Shown here: piece after piece, positions 44,619-53,543 of the stretch
Position numbering within the stretch: the stretch's first letter is position 1
Layout of the letters: each line of letters begins with the position of its first letter
Assembly (NCBI RefSeq): GCF_020034655.1
Contig: NZ_JAIQDJ010000001.1
Coordinates: 620,001 to 684,000 of the forward strand
DNA: 64,000 nt
Direction of reading: 5' to 3'
Source: Thermomonas beijingensis
Lineage (GTDB): Bacteria; Pseudomonadota; Gammaproteobacteria; Xanthomonadales; Xanthomonadaceae
Position numbers and translations under genes: made by a program
The notes under the pieces: model-generated
Database searches by the model: none
Seen by the model: only the letters and a program-made list of their open reading frames with translations
Told to the model about the DNA's origin: nothing

Positions 44619-45320
44619 TCAAGGGCTCCAGTGGATGTGGATGGGGGTGGCGGCATTGCCGTGCAGCAGCGCCGCGATGGGATAGGGGCTGTGCGATTGT
44701 TGTTGCGCTTCACGCAACACGCGGCGCTTGTCTGCGCCGGTGACAACTAAATGGATGGCAGCAGCGCGCAGCAGGCGCGGCAAGGTCAGGCTGATGCGCG
44801 CAAACGGCGCTTCGGGGGGCAGTGGATTCGGGGTGGTGGCGATGGCGTCCATGCCGCTGTCCAGTGCCAAGCCATCGGTCACATTCGCTGCGCCCGGGAA
44901 CAACGAGGCGAAGTGGCCATCACCGCCCATCCCCAACAAGACCGCATCGAAGTCTTGCGGATGTGCAGCCAGCCATGTGCGTGCCAGTCCGAGTGAGGCA
45001 TCCACATCGCCATCGGTGGTGGTGAGTGGCTGCACTTGGAGTGACGCATCGGTGGCGAACGCCTCGCGCAGATTGCGCAGATTGCAGGCTGCGTGCGTGT
45101 GTGGCACGCAGCGTTCATCGCCGGGAATGGCGGTGAGTGTGCCGCGCAGCCTGGCATGCGCCAGATGCGCATAGATCGGTAGCGGTGTGCGACCGCCGGC
45201 CAAGCACAGCAACGCAGACCCGTGCGCAGCGATTGCGCTGCGGCAGGTGGCTTCAAACACGGCTGACACACCGGCCACCAGGGCCTGCGGATCAGGGTAC
45301 TCATGCTCAATCCACGCCAT
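44619..45320 (-). CDS. pgl: 6-phosphogluconolactonase
   Basis: 233 residues of the SOL/DevB type, with LCLAGGRTPLPIYAHLA, IPGDERCVPHTHAACN and AVLLGMGGDGHFASLFPG, the three conserved blocks around the active site. It hydrolyses 6-phosphogluconolactone between Zwf and Edd. ATG 45320 starts the family similarity, ten bases after the zwf stop; the preceding in-frame sequence is inside zwf and unrelated. Confidence 0.92.
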   Translation of the reverse strand: MAWIEHEYPDPQALVAGVSAVFEATCRSAIAAHGSALLCLAGGRTPLPIYAHLAHARLRGTLTAIPGDERCVPHTHAACNLRNLREAFATDASLQVQPLTTTDGDVDASLGLARTWLAAHPQDFDAVLLGMGGDGHFASLFPGAANVTDGLALDSGMDAIATTPNPLPPEAPFARISLTLPRLLRAAAIHLVVTGADKRRVLREAQQQSHSPYPIAALLHGNAATPIHIHWSP

Positions 45321-45330
45321 CGTGCTGCCC

Positions 45331-46800
45331 TTATTCGCGCCAGCCGTGACCAAGCCGGTCCACCAGTGACACCGTGGCACTGGGCCCCCATGTGCCGGCC
45401 GGGTAGGGCTTGGGTACCATGCCGGCCTCGCGCCAACCGCTGGCAATGGCATCCACCCACTGCCACGCGGCTTCGGTTTCGTCGCGTCGCACAAACAAGG
45501 TGCCGTTGCCTTCGATGGCATCCAGATACAGGCGTTCGTAAGCGATGCGCTTGCGGGCGTTGGAGAATTCTTCGTGCATATCCAGATCCAGTGCGACTTG
45601 CGACAGGCGCAAGCCATTGCGATCCAGTCCCGGGGTCTTGCTCATCAAATCCAGCTCAATACGCTCTTCCGGTTGCAGCTTGATCAGCAAGCCATTGGGC
45701 TGCATATCGGCACCAGCCGGGCCGCCAAAAATCGAATACGGCACCTTGCGAAACTGGATGTAGATTTCGGTGCTGCGCGAGGGCAGGCGCTTGCCGGTGC
45801 GCAGATAAAACGGCACGCCCGACCAGCGCCAATTGTCCACGTGCGCACGCAGGGCAACGAAGGTTTCTGTGCGGCTGGCGCGGCCCAATTCTTCGGCATA
45901 GCCGGGCACCACTTTGCCTTCACTGGCGCCGCCGGTGTACTGGCCGATCACCGATTCGGTGGCCACGTTGCGGCCATCAATCGTGCGCAATGAGCGCAGC
46001 ACCTTGATCTTTTCGTTGCGCACCGCCGTGGGGTCAAAGCGTGCAGGGGGCTCCATCGCCACCAGGCAGAGTAGTTGCAGCAGATGGTTTTGCAGCATGT
46101 CGCGCACGGCGCCCGATTCGTCGTAGTAGTCGCCGCGGCCTTCCACGCCCACGGTTTCACCCACCGTGATCTGCACTTGTTCGATATGCCGCGCGCTCCA
46201 CAGCGGTTCGAACAGGGAATTGCCGAAGCGCAGCGCAATGAGGTTCTGCACGCCTTCCTTGCCAAGGTAATGGTCGGTGCGAAAGATGCGCTCCTCATCA
46301 AACGCCTTGGCCACGGCATCGTTGATGGCGATGGCGCTGGCCAAATCCTTGCCGATCGGTTTTTCCAGCATCACCCGGGTGCCTGCGCCCGCGGCTCCGT
46401 GCGCGGCCAGTGCCTGGCAGGCCGGACCATAGAACTTCGGCGCGGTGCTCATGTGATAGAGCACATCGCCGTTGCGCAGGGTGTTTACTCGGGTTGCCAA
46501 CGCCGCCATCGAGGCATCGTCATCGGCACTGGCCGCGCAGTAATCCAGACGCTCCAGCAGGCCGCGCAGGGCAGCCTCATTGTGTTCAGTCGCGGGGATG
46601 CGATCCCGGATGCTGTCGGCCACTAATTGGGTAAAGCCTTCACGATCCAGATCACTGCGCGCGGTGCCCAAAATGCGCATGTCATCGGGCAGCAAGCGTT
46701 CGGCTTGCAAGCTATACAGCGAAGGCAGCAACATGCGGCGGGAGAGATCGCCGGTGGCACCAAAAATGGTCAACAGTGAGGCGGGCGTGGCTTGCGTCAC
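45331..46800 (-). CDS. zwf: Glucose-6-phosphate 1-dehydrogenase
   Basis: 489 residues. The NAD(P)-binding loop is IFGATGDLSRRMLLPSL, and the substrate signature RTDHYLGKEGVQN holds the catalytic His/Lys. It oxidises glucose 6-phosphate to the 6-phosphogluconolactone, producing NAD(P)H. It starts with GTG and is the first gene of the Entner-Doudoroff operon. Upstream on the minus strand is a weak candidate promoter (TGCAAC, 16 bases, TATTAA) within the shared fabA region. Confidence 0.95.
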   Translation of the reverse strand: MTQATPASLLTIFGATGDLSRRMLLPSLYSLQAERLLPDDMRILGTARSDLDREGFTQLVADSIRDRIPATEHNEAALRGLLERLDYCAASADDDASMAALATRVNTLRNGDVLYHMSTAPKFYGPACQALAAHGAAGAGTRVMLEKPIGKDLASAIAINDAVAKAFDEERIFRTDHYLGKEGVQNLIALRFGNSLFEPLWSARHIEQVQITVGETVGVEGRGDYYDESGAVRDMLQNHLLQLLCLVAMEPPARFDPTAVRNEKIKVLRSLRTIDGRNVATESVIGQYTGGASEGKVVPGYAEELGRASRTETFVALRAHVDNWRWSGVPFYLRTGKRLPSRSTEIYIQFRKVPYSIFGGPAGADMQPNGLLIKLQPEERIELDLMSKTPGLDRNGLRLSQVALDLDMHEEFSNARKRIAYERLYLDAIEGNGTLFVRRDETEAAWQWVDAIASGWREAGMVPKPYPAGTWGPSATVSLVDRLGHGWRE

Positions 46801-47017
46801 GGAAGCGTTCCGGAAAATGTGAAGTGCTTCGAGCTTAATACGGTTTCAGGCCGAATGTTGCAGTGCACACGTATTCAATGGTTTCCATTTGATATCCGTT
46901 TTTGTTTTACCCGGACAAACCGTAAACACTTCGTTATTTGGATGGCAGCCGAGCAATACCTCTAGGTATGGTCTGGGGGCTGCGTTTACACTCTCCTATT
47001 TCCTGCTGGGCCAGTCC
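46801..47017. other. Divergent regulatory region between zwf and fabA
   Basis: A 217-base region that must carry promoters for the zwf operon and for fabAB. It is AT-richer than the genes. It contains a small palindrome ATACC-TCTA-GGTAT (46956-46969) about 50 bases before the fabA start and a TTTACA hexamer at 46985-46990. I cannot tie either to a named regulator; no HexR-type or FabR-type site is recognisable. Confidence 0.4.
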
Positions 47018-47533
47018 ATGACCCGTGCTTCATCATTTACCCGCGAGCAGTTGCTCGCCAGCGCTCGCGGTGAGTTGTTCCCCAACAGCACCGCACGTTT
47101 GCCGTCCGACCCGATGCTGATGTTTGACCGTATTGTCGAGATCAATGACAACGGCGGCAGCCACGGCAAGGGCTTTGTGCGGGCTGAACTCGACATCCAC
47201 CCGGATCTTTGGTTCTTCCAGTGCCATTTCCTCGGCGACCCGGTGATGCCCGGCTGCTTGGGGTTGGATGCCATGTGGCAATTGGTGGGCTTCTATCTCA
47301 CTTGGCTGGGTGCCCCCGGGCGTGGCCGTGCCTTGGGCTGTGGTGAAGTGAAGTTCAGTGGGCAAGTACTGCCCACGGCCAAAGTGGTCACCTACGAAAT
47401 CGACGTCACCCGCGTGATCAACCGCAAGTTGGTGATGGCGCAGGCCGATGCACGTACCTTGGTCGATGGCCAGGAAATTTACGTGGCCAAGGATTTGCGC
47501 GTAGGGCTGTTCAACGCGACGGAGGGTACCTGA
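47018..47533 (+). CDS. fabA: 3-hydroxydecanoyl-ACP dehydratase/isomerase
   Basis: 171 residues, full length. Catalytic residues are H70 ([14 protein letters not shown]) and D84 (LGLDAMWQL), at the same numbers as in E. coli. FabA dehydrates 3-hydroxydecanoyl-ACP and isomerises the product to the cis-3 form, the branch point to unsaturated fatty acids. The start at 47018 gives [14 protein letters not shown]; the frame is open upstream without similarity. One base separates it from fabB. Confidence 0.94.
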   Translation: MTRASSFTREQLLASARGELFPNSTARLPSDPMLMFDRIVEINDNGGSHGKGFVRAELDIHPDLWFFQCHFLGDPVMPGCLGLDAMWQLVGFYLTWLGAPGRGRALGCGEVKFSGQVLPTAKVVTYEIDVTRVINRKLVMAQADARTLVDGQEIYVAKDLRVGLFNATEGT

Positions 47534-47534
47534 C

Positions 47535-48743
47535 ATGCGGCGTATTGCGATTACCGGAATGGGCATCACCTCCTGCCTCGGCAATGATCTGGATACCGTC
47601 TCGCGTTCACTGCGCGAGGGCCGTTCCGGCATCCGCACACTGCAAGATTCGGTGGAACGCGGTCTGCGTAGCCAAGTCGGTGGCGCGGTCGAGTTGGATT
47701 TGGATGCGGTTATCGACCGCAAACTCAAACGCTTCATGAGCGATGCGGCGGCGTACAGCTATGTGGCCATGCGTGATGCCATCGCCCAAGCCGACCTGAG
47801 TGAAGACCTGGTCAGTCACCCGCGCACCGGCCTGATTGCCGGCTCCGGCGGTGGTTCCAGCCGCTGGCAAGTGGAAACTGCCGATATCCTGCGCGAGCGT
47901 GGCGTGCGCAAGGTCGGCCCGTACATGGTGCCGCGCACGATGTGCTCCACGGTGTCGGCCAATCTTGCCACGGCATTCAAAATCAAAGGCCTGAGTTATT
48001 CGATCAGCGCCGCCTGCGCAACGTCCGCACATTGCATTGGCGCTGCGGCCGACCTGATCCGCCACGGTGCGCAAGACATCATGTTTGCCGGTGGCGGCGA
48101 AGATTTGGACTGGACGATGACGGTAATGTTCGATGCGATGGGTGCGTTGTCGTCCGGCCGCAACGACGCACCGGAGCACGCCTCGCGCCCGTATGACGTG
48201 GCCCGCGATGGCTTCGTCATCGGCAGCGGCGGCGGCATGCTGGTATTGGAAGCGTGGGATCACGCGGTCGCGCGCGGTGCCAGCATCCTGGCCGAATTGG
48301 TCGGCTACGGCGTCACCTCGGACGGCGCCGACATGGTCGCCCCCAGCGGTGAAGGCGCGGTGCGCTGCATGCAGATGGCGCTGGAAGGTGTAAATCGCCC
48401 GGTGGATTACCTCAACACCCACGGCACCTCCACGCCACTGGGCGACATCGTCGAGCTGAAAGCCGTGCGCGAAGTATTCGGTAATGCGGTACCGCCGATT
48501 TCGTCGACCAAAGCACTTTCCGGCCACTCGCTCGGCGCGGCCAGCGTGCACGAAGCGATTTACAGCCTGCTGATGCTGCGCGACGGCTTCATCGCCGGCT
48601 CCGCCAATATCGACCAGCTCGATTCCGGTGCCGAGGGCTTCCCGATCGTGCGCGAAAGCCGCGATGCCAAGCTCGACGTGGTGATGTCCAACAGCTTCGG
48701 CTTTGGCGGCACCAATGCCGCGCTGGTATTTGCACGCGCCTGA
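47535..48743 (+). CDS. fabB: Beta-ketoacyl-ACP synthase I
   Basis: 402 residues. The nucleophile is C161 in [12 protein letters not shown]; the histidines are in [11 protein letters not shown] and [11 protein letters not shown]. FabB elongates the cis-3-decenoyl-ACP made by FabA, so the two genes together form the anaerobic unsaturated fatty acid pathway. GGAGG lies inside the end of fabA, 9 bases before the ATG. A strong terminator follows. Confidence 0.95.
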   Translation: MRRIAITGMGITSCLGNDLDTVSRSLREGRSGIRTLQDSVERGLRSQVGGAVELDLDAVIDRKLKRFMSDAAAYSYVAMRDAIAQADLSEDLVSHPRTGLIAGSGGGSSRWQVETADILRERGVRKVGPYMVPRTMCSTVSANLATAFKIKGLSYSISAACATSAHCIGAAADLIRHGAQDIMFAGGGEDLDWTMTVMFDAMGALSSGRNDAPEHASRPYDVARDGFVIGSGGGMLVLEAWDHAVARGASILAELVGYGVTSDGADMVAPSGEGAVRCMQMALEGVNRPVDYLNTHGTSTPLGDIVELKAVREVFGNAVPPISSTKALSGHSLGAASVHEAIYSLLMLRDGFIAGSANIDQLDSGAEGFPIVRESRDAKLDVVMSNSFGFGGTNAALVFARA

Positions 48744-48800
48744 CGTTCGCCGCGCATTGACTGACAACGGTCGCCGCCACTGCGGCAGCGCTCCACGATG

Positions 48801-48846
48801 ACCCCGCCCCATGCCCCCGTACCGGTGGCTGTGGTGGGGTTTTTTT
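48801..48846 (+). terminator. Intrinsic terminator after fabB
   Basis: ACCCCGCC pairs with GGTGGGGT (one G-T pair) across a 24-base loop and is followed directly by six Ts. Confidence 0.8.
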
Positions 48847-48900
48847 CGTGATGGTGATAGCAGGATTCCTGCCGCGAGTAGGGGTAAAATACAAGCATAT

Positions 48901-48917
48901 TGATGTTATAAACATCA
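48901..48917 (+). promoter_or_regulatory. Palindromic operator candidate upstream of the XRE gene
   Basis: A perfect 7-3-7 inverted repeat, TGATGTT-ATA-AACATCA, in a local AT-rich patch (about 38% GC by line). A TATATT hexamer (48920-48925) follows and could be the -10 box. Ends 44 bases before the GTG of the XRE regulator gene, so autoregulation by that protein is likely. Confidence 0.6.
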
Positions 48918-48961
48918 TTTATATTGTTTTATATCCCACCCCATCAGGACGGAGCAGAGCC

Positions 48962-49219
48962 GTGATCACTTCAGCCCAGATGCGCGCCGCACGTGCGCTG
49001 CTTGGCATCGACCAGAAGGCGCTGGCACAGATGGCCGGGCTATCCCTGCCCACCATCCAGCGCATGGAACTCAGCCAGGGGCAGGTGCGCGGCGTGGTCG
49101 ATTCGCTGGTCAAGGTGGTGGCCGCGCTGGACGTTGCGGGGATCGAGCTGATCGGCGAGCGCGCCGCCAGCAGCGGTGGCGGCCGTGGTGTGCGCTTCAA
49201 GGCGGAGGCGGCGGCATGA
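48962..49219 (+). CDS. XRE-family helix-turn-helix regulator
   Basis: 85 residues. The HTH is MRAARALLGIDQKALAQMAGLSLPTIQRMELSQG (about 6-39), followed by a short dimerisation segment with LVKVVAALDVAGIELIGE. It starts with GTG; GGAG lies upstream. It overlaps the SulP gene by four bases (ATGA), and the palindrome upstream is its likely site. Predicted to repress or tune expression of the transporter. GC content is higher than in the neighbours. Confidence 0.82.
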   Translation: MITSAQMRAARALLGIDQKALAQMAGLSLPTIQRMELSQGQVRGVVDSLVKVVAALDVAGIELIGERAASSGGGRGVRFKAEAAA

Positions 49220-50886
49220 TCGCGCTGGTCGAAGCCGCGCGCGCCGGATTGTTGCGCCGTGCCCACTGGCTGCCCAACATTACCGCCGGGGTAATCGTCG
49301 GGGTAGTGGCGCTGCCGCTGGCGATGGCGTTCGCCATTGCGTCCGGAGTCAAGCCGGAGCAGGGGCTGTACACGGCGATCATCGCCGGCATCACGGTATC
49401 GCTGTTTGGTGGGTCACGCATCCAGATCGCCGGGCCGACCGGCGCGTTCATCGTGATTCTGGCCGGAGTGGTGGCGAAGTTCGGGGTCAGCGGGCTGCTG
49501 CTGGCGACCCTGATGGCCGGGGTGATCCTGGTGGCGATGGGGCTGGCGCGGCTGGGTGCGGTGATCCGGTTCATCCCCGACCCGGTGATCGTCGGTTTCA
49601 CCGCCGGCATCGCGGTGATCATCTGGGTCGGCCAGTGGCAGTACTTCTTCGGCCTGCCGGCACCCGGCAACGGACCGTTCTACCTGAAGACCTGGCATCT
49701 GCTGCAGTCGTTCGACCACCTGCATCCGGCGACTTCCCTGCTGGCCCTGCTCAGCCTTGCGCTGGCGGTCTGGGGCTCGCGCATTCCCGGGTTGACGCGC
49801 GTGCCCGGGCCGCTGCTGGCGATGGTCGTGGCCACCGCCGTGGTGATGGGCTTCAACCTGCAGGGCGTGGCCACCATCGAGTCCACCTTCGGCGCGATCC
49901 CGCGTGCGCTGCCGGCGCTGCAGTTGCCCGCGGCGGGCTTCGACCGGCTGGTGGAGCTGCTGCCGTCGGCCTTTACCATCGCCATGCTCGGGGCGATCGA
50001 GTCGCTGCTGTCGGCGGTGGTCGCCGACGGCATGGCCGGTACCCGCCATGATTCCAACCAGGAGCTGATCGGGCAGGGCGTGGCCAACATCCTGTCACCG
50101 CTGTTCGGCGGCATCGCCGCCACCGGTGCGATCGCCCGCACCGCCACCAACATCAAGAACGGCGGCACCTCGCCGCTGGCCGGCGTGGTCCACGGCATCA
50201 CCCTGCTGCTGATCCTGCTGGTGCTGGCACCCTATGCCGGCAAGGTGCCGTTGGCGGCGCTGGCCGCGATCCTGTTTCTGGTGGCGTGGAACATGAGCGA
50301 GGCGCGCCGCTTCCTGCGCATGGTCCGGCAGGCGCCGCGCGCGGATGTCGCGATCCTGCTGATCACCTTCACCCTCACCATCGTCACGGATCTGGTGGTG
50401 GCGGTGAACATCGGCGTGATTCTGGCGATGTTCCAGTTTCTGCGGCGGATGAGCGCGTCGGTGGCGGTGGTGGAACACGGCCAGGCCAACCTGCGCCACG
50501 AGCTGGCCGAGGCCGGGCTGGAGGCGCTGCCGAAGGACGTGCTGGTGTATGCCATCGAGGGGCCGTTCTTCTTCGGCTCGGTCGATTCGCTGGAGCGCGC
50601 GCTGGCGTGGTCGCGGGAGCCGCCGCGCTGGGTGCTGCTGCGGTTGGAGCGGGTGCCGCTGGTGGATGCTACCGGCCTCAAGCGGCTGGAATCGACCATC
50701 GAGAATTTGCGTCGCCGCGGCGTGCAGGTGCTGCTGAGTGGCGCCAACCTGCGCGTATTGCGCAAGCTGGTGCGTGCGGAGATCGTCCGCCGCGACGGAC
50801 CCGCCGTCTATTTCGGCGACCTCGCCACCGCGCTGCGCCACGTGCACGCAGCGCGGGGTGCCGGCTACAGCACCTCGGAGGCGTAA
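49216..50886 (+). CDS. SulP family anion transporter with STAS domain
   Basis: 556 residues: about 10-12 membrane spans (to about 415), with early LPNITAGVIVGVVALPLAMA and FGGSRIQIAGPTGAFIVIL signatures, and a C-terminal STAS domain (about 440-545). The family imports sulfate, bicarbonate or other anions; the substrate is not evident. It is translationally coupled to the XRE regulator gene. Local GC is 70-75%, well above the 53-60% on either side, and codon use is strongly CTG/GTG/GGC. The last 22 bases overlap the convergent phoH gene. Confidence 0.88.
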   Translation: MIALVEAARAGLLRRAHWLPNITAGVIVGVVALPLAMAFAIASGVKPEQGLYTAIIAGITVSLFGGSRIQIAGPTGAFIVILAGVVAKFGVSGLLLATLMAGVILVAMGLARLGAVIRFIPDPVIVGFTAGIAVIIWVGQWQYFFGLPAPGNGPFYLKTWHLLQSFDHLHPATSLLALLSLALAVWGSRIPGLTRVPGPLLAMVVATAVVMGFNLQGVATIESTFGAIPRALPALQLPAAGFDRLVELLPSAFTIAMLGAIESLLSAVVADGMAGTRHDSNQELIGQGVANILSPLFGGIAATGAIARTATNIKNGGTSPLAGVVHGITLLLILLVLAPYAGKVPLAALAAILFLVAWNMSEARRFLRMVRQAPRADVAILLITFTLTIVTDLVVAVNIGVILAMFQFLRRMSASVAVVEHGQANLRHELAEAGLEALPKDVLVYAIEGPFFFGSVDSLERALAWSREPPRWVLLRLERVPLVDATGLKRLESTIENLRRRGVQVLLSGANLRVLRKLVRAEIVRRDGPAVYFGDLATALRHVHAARGAGYSTSEA

Positions 50887-52262
50887 TCGGCCAACCGCGA
50901 GCGTTCACCGCGCCGCAGCGTGACGTGTGCGCTGTGCGCCCAGTGCTTGAAGCGGTCCACCGCGTAAGTCAGGCCCGAGGTGGTTTCGGTGAGGTAGGGC
51001 GTGTCGATCTGTTCGACGTTGCCCAAACACACGATCTTGGTGCCGGGGCCGGCGCGGGTCACCAGCGTCTTCATCTGTTTGGGGGTGAGGTTTTGCGCCT
51101 CGTCCAAAATCAGATAACGCGAAAGAAAAGTGCGCCCACGCATGAAGTTCATCGAGCGGATCTTGATGCGCGATGCCAGCAGATCATTGGTGGCGGCGCG
51201 CCCCCAACTGCCGCCTTCCTGATTGTGGGTGAGCACTTCCAGATTGTCGGTGAGCGCGCCCATCCACGGGGTCATTTTTTCTTCTTCGGTGCCGGGCAAA
51301 AAGCCGATGTCCTCGCCCACGCTGACGGTGGCACGGGTCATGATGATTTCCCGATAGCGTTGCTGGTCCATGGTTTGCGCAAGACCTGCGGCCAGCGCCA
51401 ACAGCGTCTTGCCGGTGCCGGCGGTACCCAGCAGGCTGACAAAATCAATCTCCGGGTCCATCAATGCGTTCAGCGCAAAATTCTGTTCGCGGTTGCGCGC
51501 CACGATGCCCCACACCGAATGCTGGCTGTGGCGGAAATCATCGACGATCTGCAAGACCACGTTGTCGCCATCCACCTTGGTGACTTTCATCTCAGACTGT
51601 TCATCGCCGGGCAGGTACACGAACTGGTTGGGATGCCAGTCATCTTCTTCGCTGCGGGCGATTTCGTAGTAGGTGCGGCCCTTGTCGGTCCACGATTTCA
51701 GTTCTTTGCCGTGGCGCTGCCAGAAGTCTTCGGGCAGCACGGTGGCGCCGGTGTAGAGCAGGCTGAAATCATCCAGCGCCCGGTCGTTTTCGTAATCTTC
51801 GCTGACGATGCCGGCAATCGAGGCTTTGATCCGCAGATTGATGTCCTTGGACACGAACACCACCGGTGCGCCGGGGTCGGACTCCTTCAACACCAGGATC
51901 GCGCCGAGGATATTGTTGTCCGGGATCACCGTGCCAAAACGCTTGCCGGCATTGAAATCACTGGTTTGGAACAGCAGCCGGCCGGCGCTGGCCGCGCCGC
52001 GCAATTGCAGGCCTTGCGGGCGTGCCAGTGCGATGCCTTGGCTGACATCGGTGCTGCCGTGGGCTTCGATCAATTCGTTGAGGAAGCGGCTGACTTGGCG
52101 CGCGTTGCGGCTGGCTTCGCTGGTGCCCTTCTTGCCGTTATCCAGCTCCTCCATCACCTGCATTGGCAGATAGACATCGTGTTCCTCGAACTTGAACAGT
52201 GCGGTAGGGTCATGCATCAGCACATTGGTGTCGAGCACATAGATGCGCTTGCCATGGGTCAT
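50865..52262 (-). CDS. PhoH family protein with N-terminal PIN domain (PhoH2 type)
   Basis: 465 residues. An N-terminal PIN RNase domain (about 5-140) has acidic residues D11 (YVLDTNVLMHD) and E39; the C-terminal PhoH ATPase has Walker A GTAGTGKT (279-286) and Walker B RYLILDEAQNLT. PhoH2 proteins couple RNA unwinding to RNA cleavage. It is the last gene of a minus-strand run gcvR-bcp-phoH. A stop-proximal overlap of 22 bases with the SulP gene is seen. Confidence 0.9.
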   Translation of the reverse strand: MTHGKRIYVLDTNVLMHDPTALFKFEEHDVYLPMQVMEELDNGKKGTSEASRNARQVSRFLNELIEAHGSTDVSQGIALARPQGLQLRGAASAGRLLFQTSDFNAGKRFGTVIPDNNILGAILVLKESDPGAPVVFVSKDINLRIKASIAGIVSEDYENDRALDDFSLLYTGATVLPEDFWQRHGKELKSWTDKGRTYYEIARSEEDDWHPNQFVYLPGDEQSEMKVTKVDGDNVVLQIVDDFRHSQHSVWGIVARNREQNFALNALMDPEIDFVSLLGTAGTGKTLLALAAGLAQTMDQQRYREIIMTRATVSVGEDIGFLPGTEEEKMTPWMGALTDNLEVLTHNQEGGSWGRAATNDLLASRIKIRSMNFMRGRTFLSRYLILDEAQNLTPKQMKTLVTRAGPGTKIVCLGNVEQIDTPYLTETTSGLTYAVDRFKHWAHSAHVTLRRGERSRLADYASEVL

Positions 52263-52300
52263 GCGTGGGCTCCTGCGGGCAATAAACAGTGGCTCACCGC

Positions 52301-52317
52301 GTCCCGCTTTGCGGGGC
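52301..52317. other. Short intergenic hairpin between bcp and phoH
   Basis: GTCCCGC pairs with GCGGGGC (one T-G pair) around a TTT loop in the 82-base bcp-phoH gap. It could terminate part of the transcript or stabilise an RNA end. Confidence 0.35.
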
Positions 52318-52344
52318 AGTGACGAGGGATGAAAACAGGGGTGA

Positions 52345-52815
52345 TCACTTGGTTTGTTCGGCCTTCAGTGCGTCAAGCACGGCTTGCGCATGACCGGCGA
52401 TTTTCACCGGCTGCCATTGCTGGCGGATGACACCGGCAGGGTCGATCAGAAAGGTGCTGCGCACGATGCCCATGTATTCACGGCCATACAGCTTCTTCAA
52501 CTGCACCACGCCGAAGGCATCGCACAGCGCACCATCGCTATCGCTGACCAGCTCGAACGCGAAGCCCTGCCTGGTGCAGAAATTCTGATGCGATTTGAGC
52601 GAATCCTTCGACACCCCCAACACCTTGGCGCCTGCGCGCTTGAACTCGGGCAGCAGGGCATTGAAGTCCAACCCCTCGGTGGTGCAGCCGGGGGTGGCGT
52701 CTTTCGGGTAGAAATACAACACCAACCAGTGGCCAGCGTATTCGGCCAACGTGGCGTGGGAGCCGCTGGACAGTGTCAGCGGCAAGTTGGGGATACGGTC
52801 GCCGATGGTGATCAT
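52345..52815 (-). CDS. bcp: Thiol peroxidase of the Bcp/PrxQ type
   Basis: 156 residues. The peroxidatic cysteine is C44 in PKDATPGCTTEG; a thioredoxin-like fold follows, with YMGIVRSTFLIDPAGVI near the end. It reduces peroxides in the cytoplasm with thioredoxin as donor. A TTG at 52824 overlaps the gcvR stop and is also possible, but ATG 52815 gives the usual short N-terminus. The order gcvR-bcp next to a divergent dapA is the one in E. coli. Confidence 0.88.
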   Translation of the reverse strand: MITIGDRIPNLPLTLSSGSHATLAEYAGHWLVLYFYPKDATPGCTTEGLDFNALLPEFKRAGAKVLGVSKDSLKSHQNFCTRQGFAFELVSDSDGALCDAFGVVQLKKLYGREYMGIVRSTFLIDPAGVIRQQWQPVKIAGHAQAVLDALKAEQTK

Positions 52816-52820
52816 CGACC

Positions 52821-53381
52821 TCAATACTTCATGGGATCCATGATCGCGTCAAGGTTTAAGTGATCGCAGAACTCAAGAAAATCATCGCGCAGTGAAGCAA
52901 TATGCGTTTCCGCCGGAATACCGATGGTGAGCTGGGCCGAAAACATGTCGGCACCGGTCTGCATTGCGCGGTAGCGGGCGCAGTTCAGGCTTTCGATGGT
53001 GATGCCCTGGTGGTCGAAGAAGTCGGCCAATTGGAACAGGATGCCGGGCTTGTCGGCGGCAATCACTTCCACCACATACGGCAGCAGATTGGACTGCATC
53101 GGCTTGGGGCCGGTGCGATACCACATCAATTTCAGGCCCTCCTCGCGCTCCAGCTTGGTCAGCATGGTCTCGAGCTTTGCCACCGCATCCCACGAGCCGA
53201 TTACCAGTGCGGTGACCGAGACATCGCGCCCCACTGTGGCCAGCCGGGTATCCACCAAGTTGCAGCCGGAATCGGCAATACGGCGCGTTACCGCCAATAG
53301 CGGGGTCTGCGGATGCGTGGTGTACGCCGTGATCAACAGGTGGTTTTCTTGCGGGGCGGGCCGGGCGGCAGTTTTGCTCAA
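52821..53381 (-). CDS. gcvR: Glycine cleavage system regulator GcvR-like ACT protein
   Basis: 186 residues with two ACT domains: one around 14-85 (LLITAYTTHPQTPLLAVTRRI) and one around 99-175 (YVVEVIAADKPGILFQLADF). This is the GcvR layout. In E. coli it binds GcvA to repress glycine cleavage genes in the absence of glycine. No gcvA is in the window. Its start faces dapA across 162 bases; a candidate divergent promoter (TTGCGG, 18 bases, TATGCT) reads towards it. Confidence 0.85.
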   Translation of the reverse strand: MSKTAARPAPQENHLLITAYTTHPQTPLLAVTRRIADSGCNLVDTRLATVGRDVSVTALVIGSWDAVAKLETMLTKLEREEGLKLMWYRTGPKPMQSNLLPYVVEVIAADKPGILFQLADFFDHQGITIESLNCARYRAMQTGADMFSAQLTIGIPAETHIASLRDDFLEFCDHLNLDAIMDPMKY

Positions 53382-53438
53382 AGCGATATTCCGGAAAATT
53401 CAAGGAAAATGCCGTCAGCACATGAGGGCATGGCGGCC

Positions 53439-53475
53439 AGCATACTTGCCGGCGGTTTACAGCCGCAAGTAAGAT
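53439..53475 (+). promoter_or_regulatory. Candidate divergent promoter region for gcvR and dapA
   Basis: Towards dapA: TTGCCG (53446-53451), 18 bases, TAAGAT (53470-53475). Towards gcvR, on the minus strand, the -10 is TATGCT (53439-53444). The two elements overlap, which could link expression of the two genes. Confidence 0.35.
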
Positions 53476-53543
53476 CATCCAGTTAATCGTGCTTCCCCCC
53501 ACACGCGTAGCGGCTCCGTTGCGCCCCAAGTCGAGTCAGTCCT

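Noticed and set aside
46201-46220. GGTTCGAA-like string suggesting a tRNA T-loop
   Set aside because: It lies within conserved zwf coding sequence and no cloverleaf can be formed around it.
50286-52322. 678-codon plus-strand open frame over the end of SulP and all of phoH
   Set aside because: Out of frame with SulP and antisense to phoH; not protein-like.
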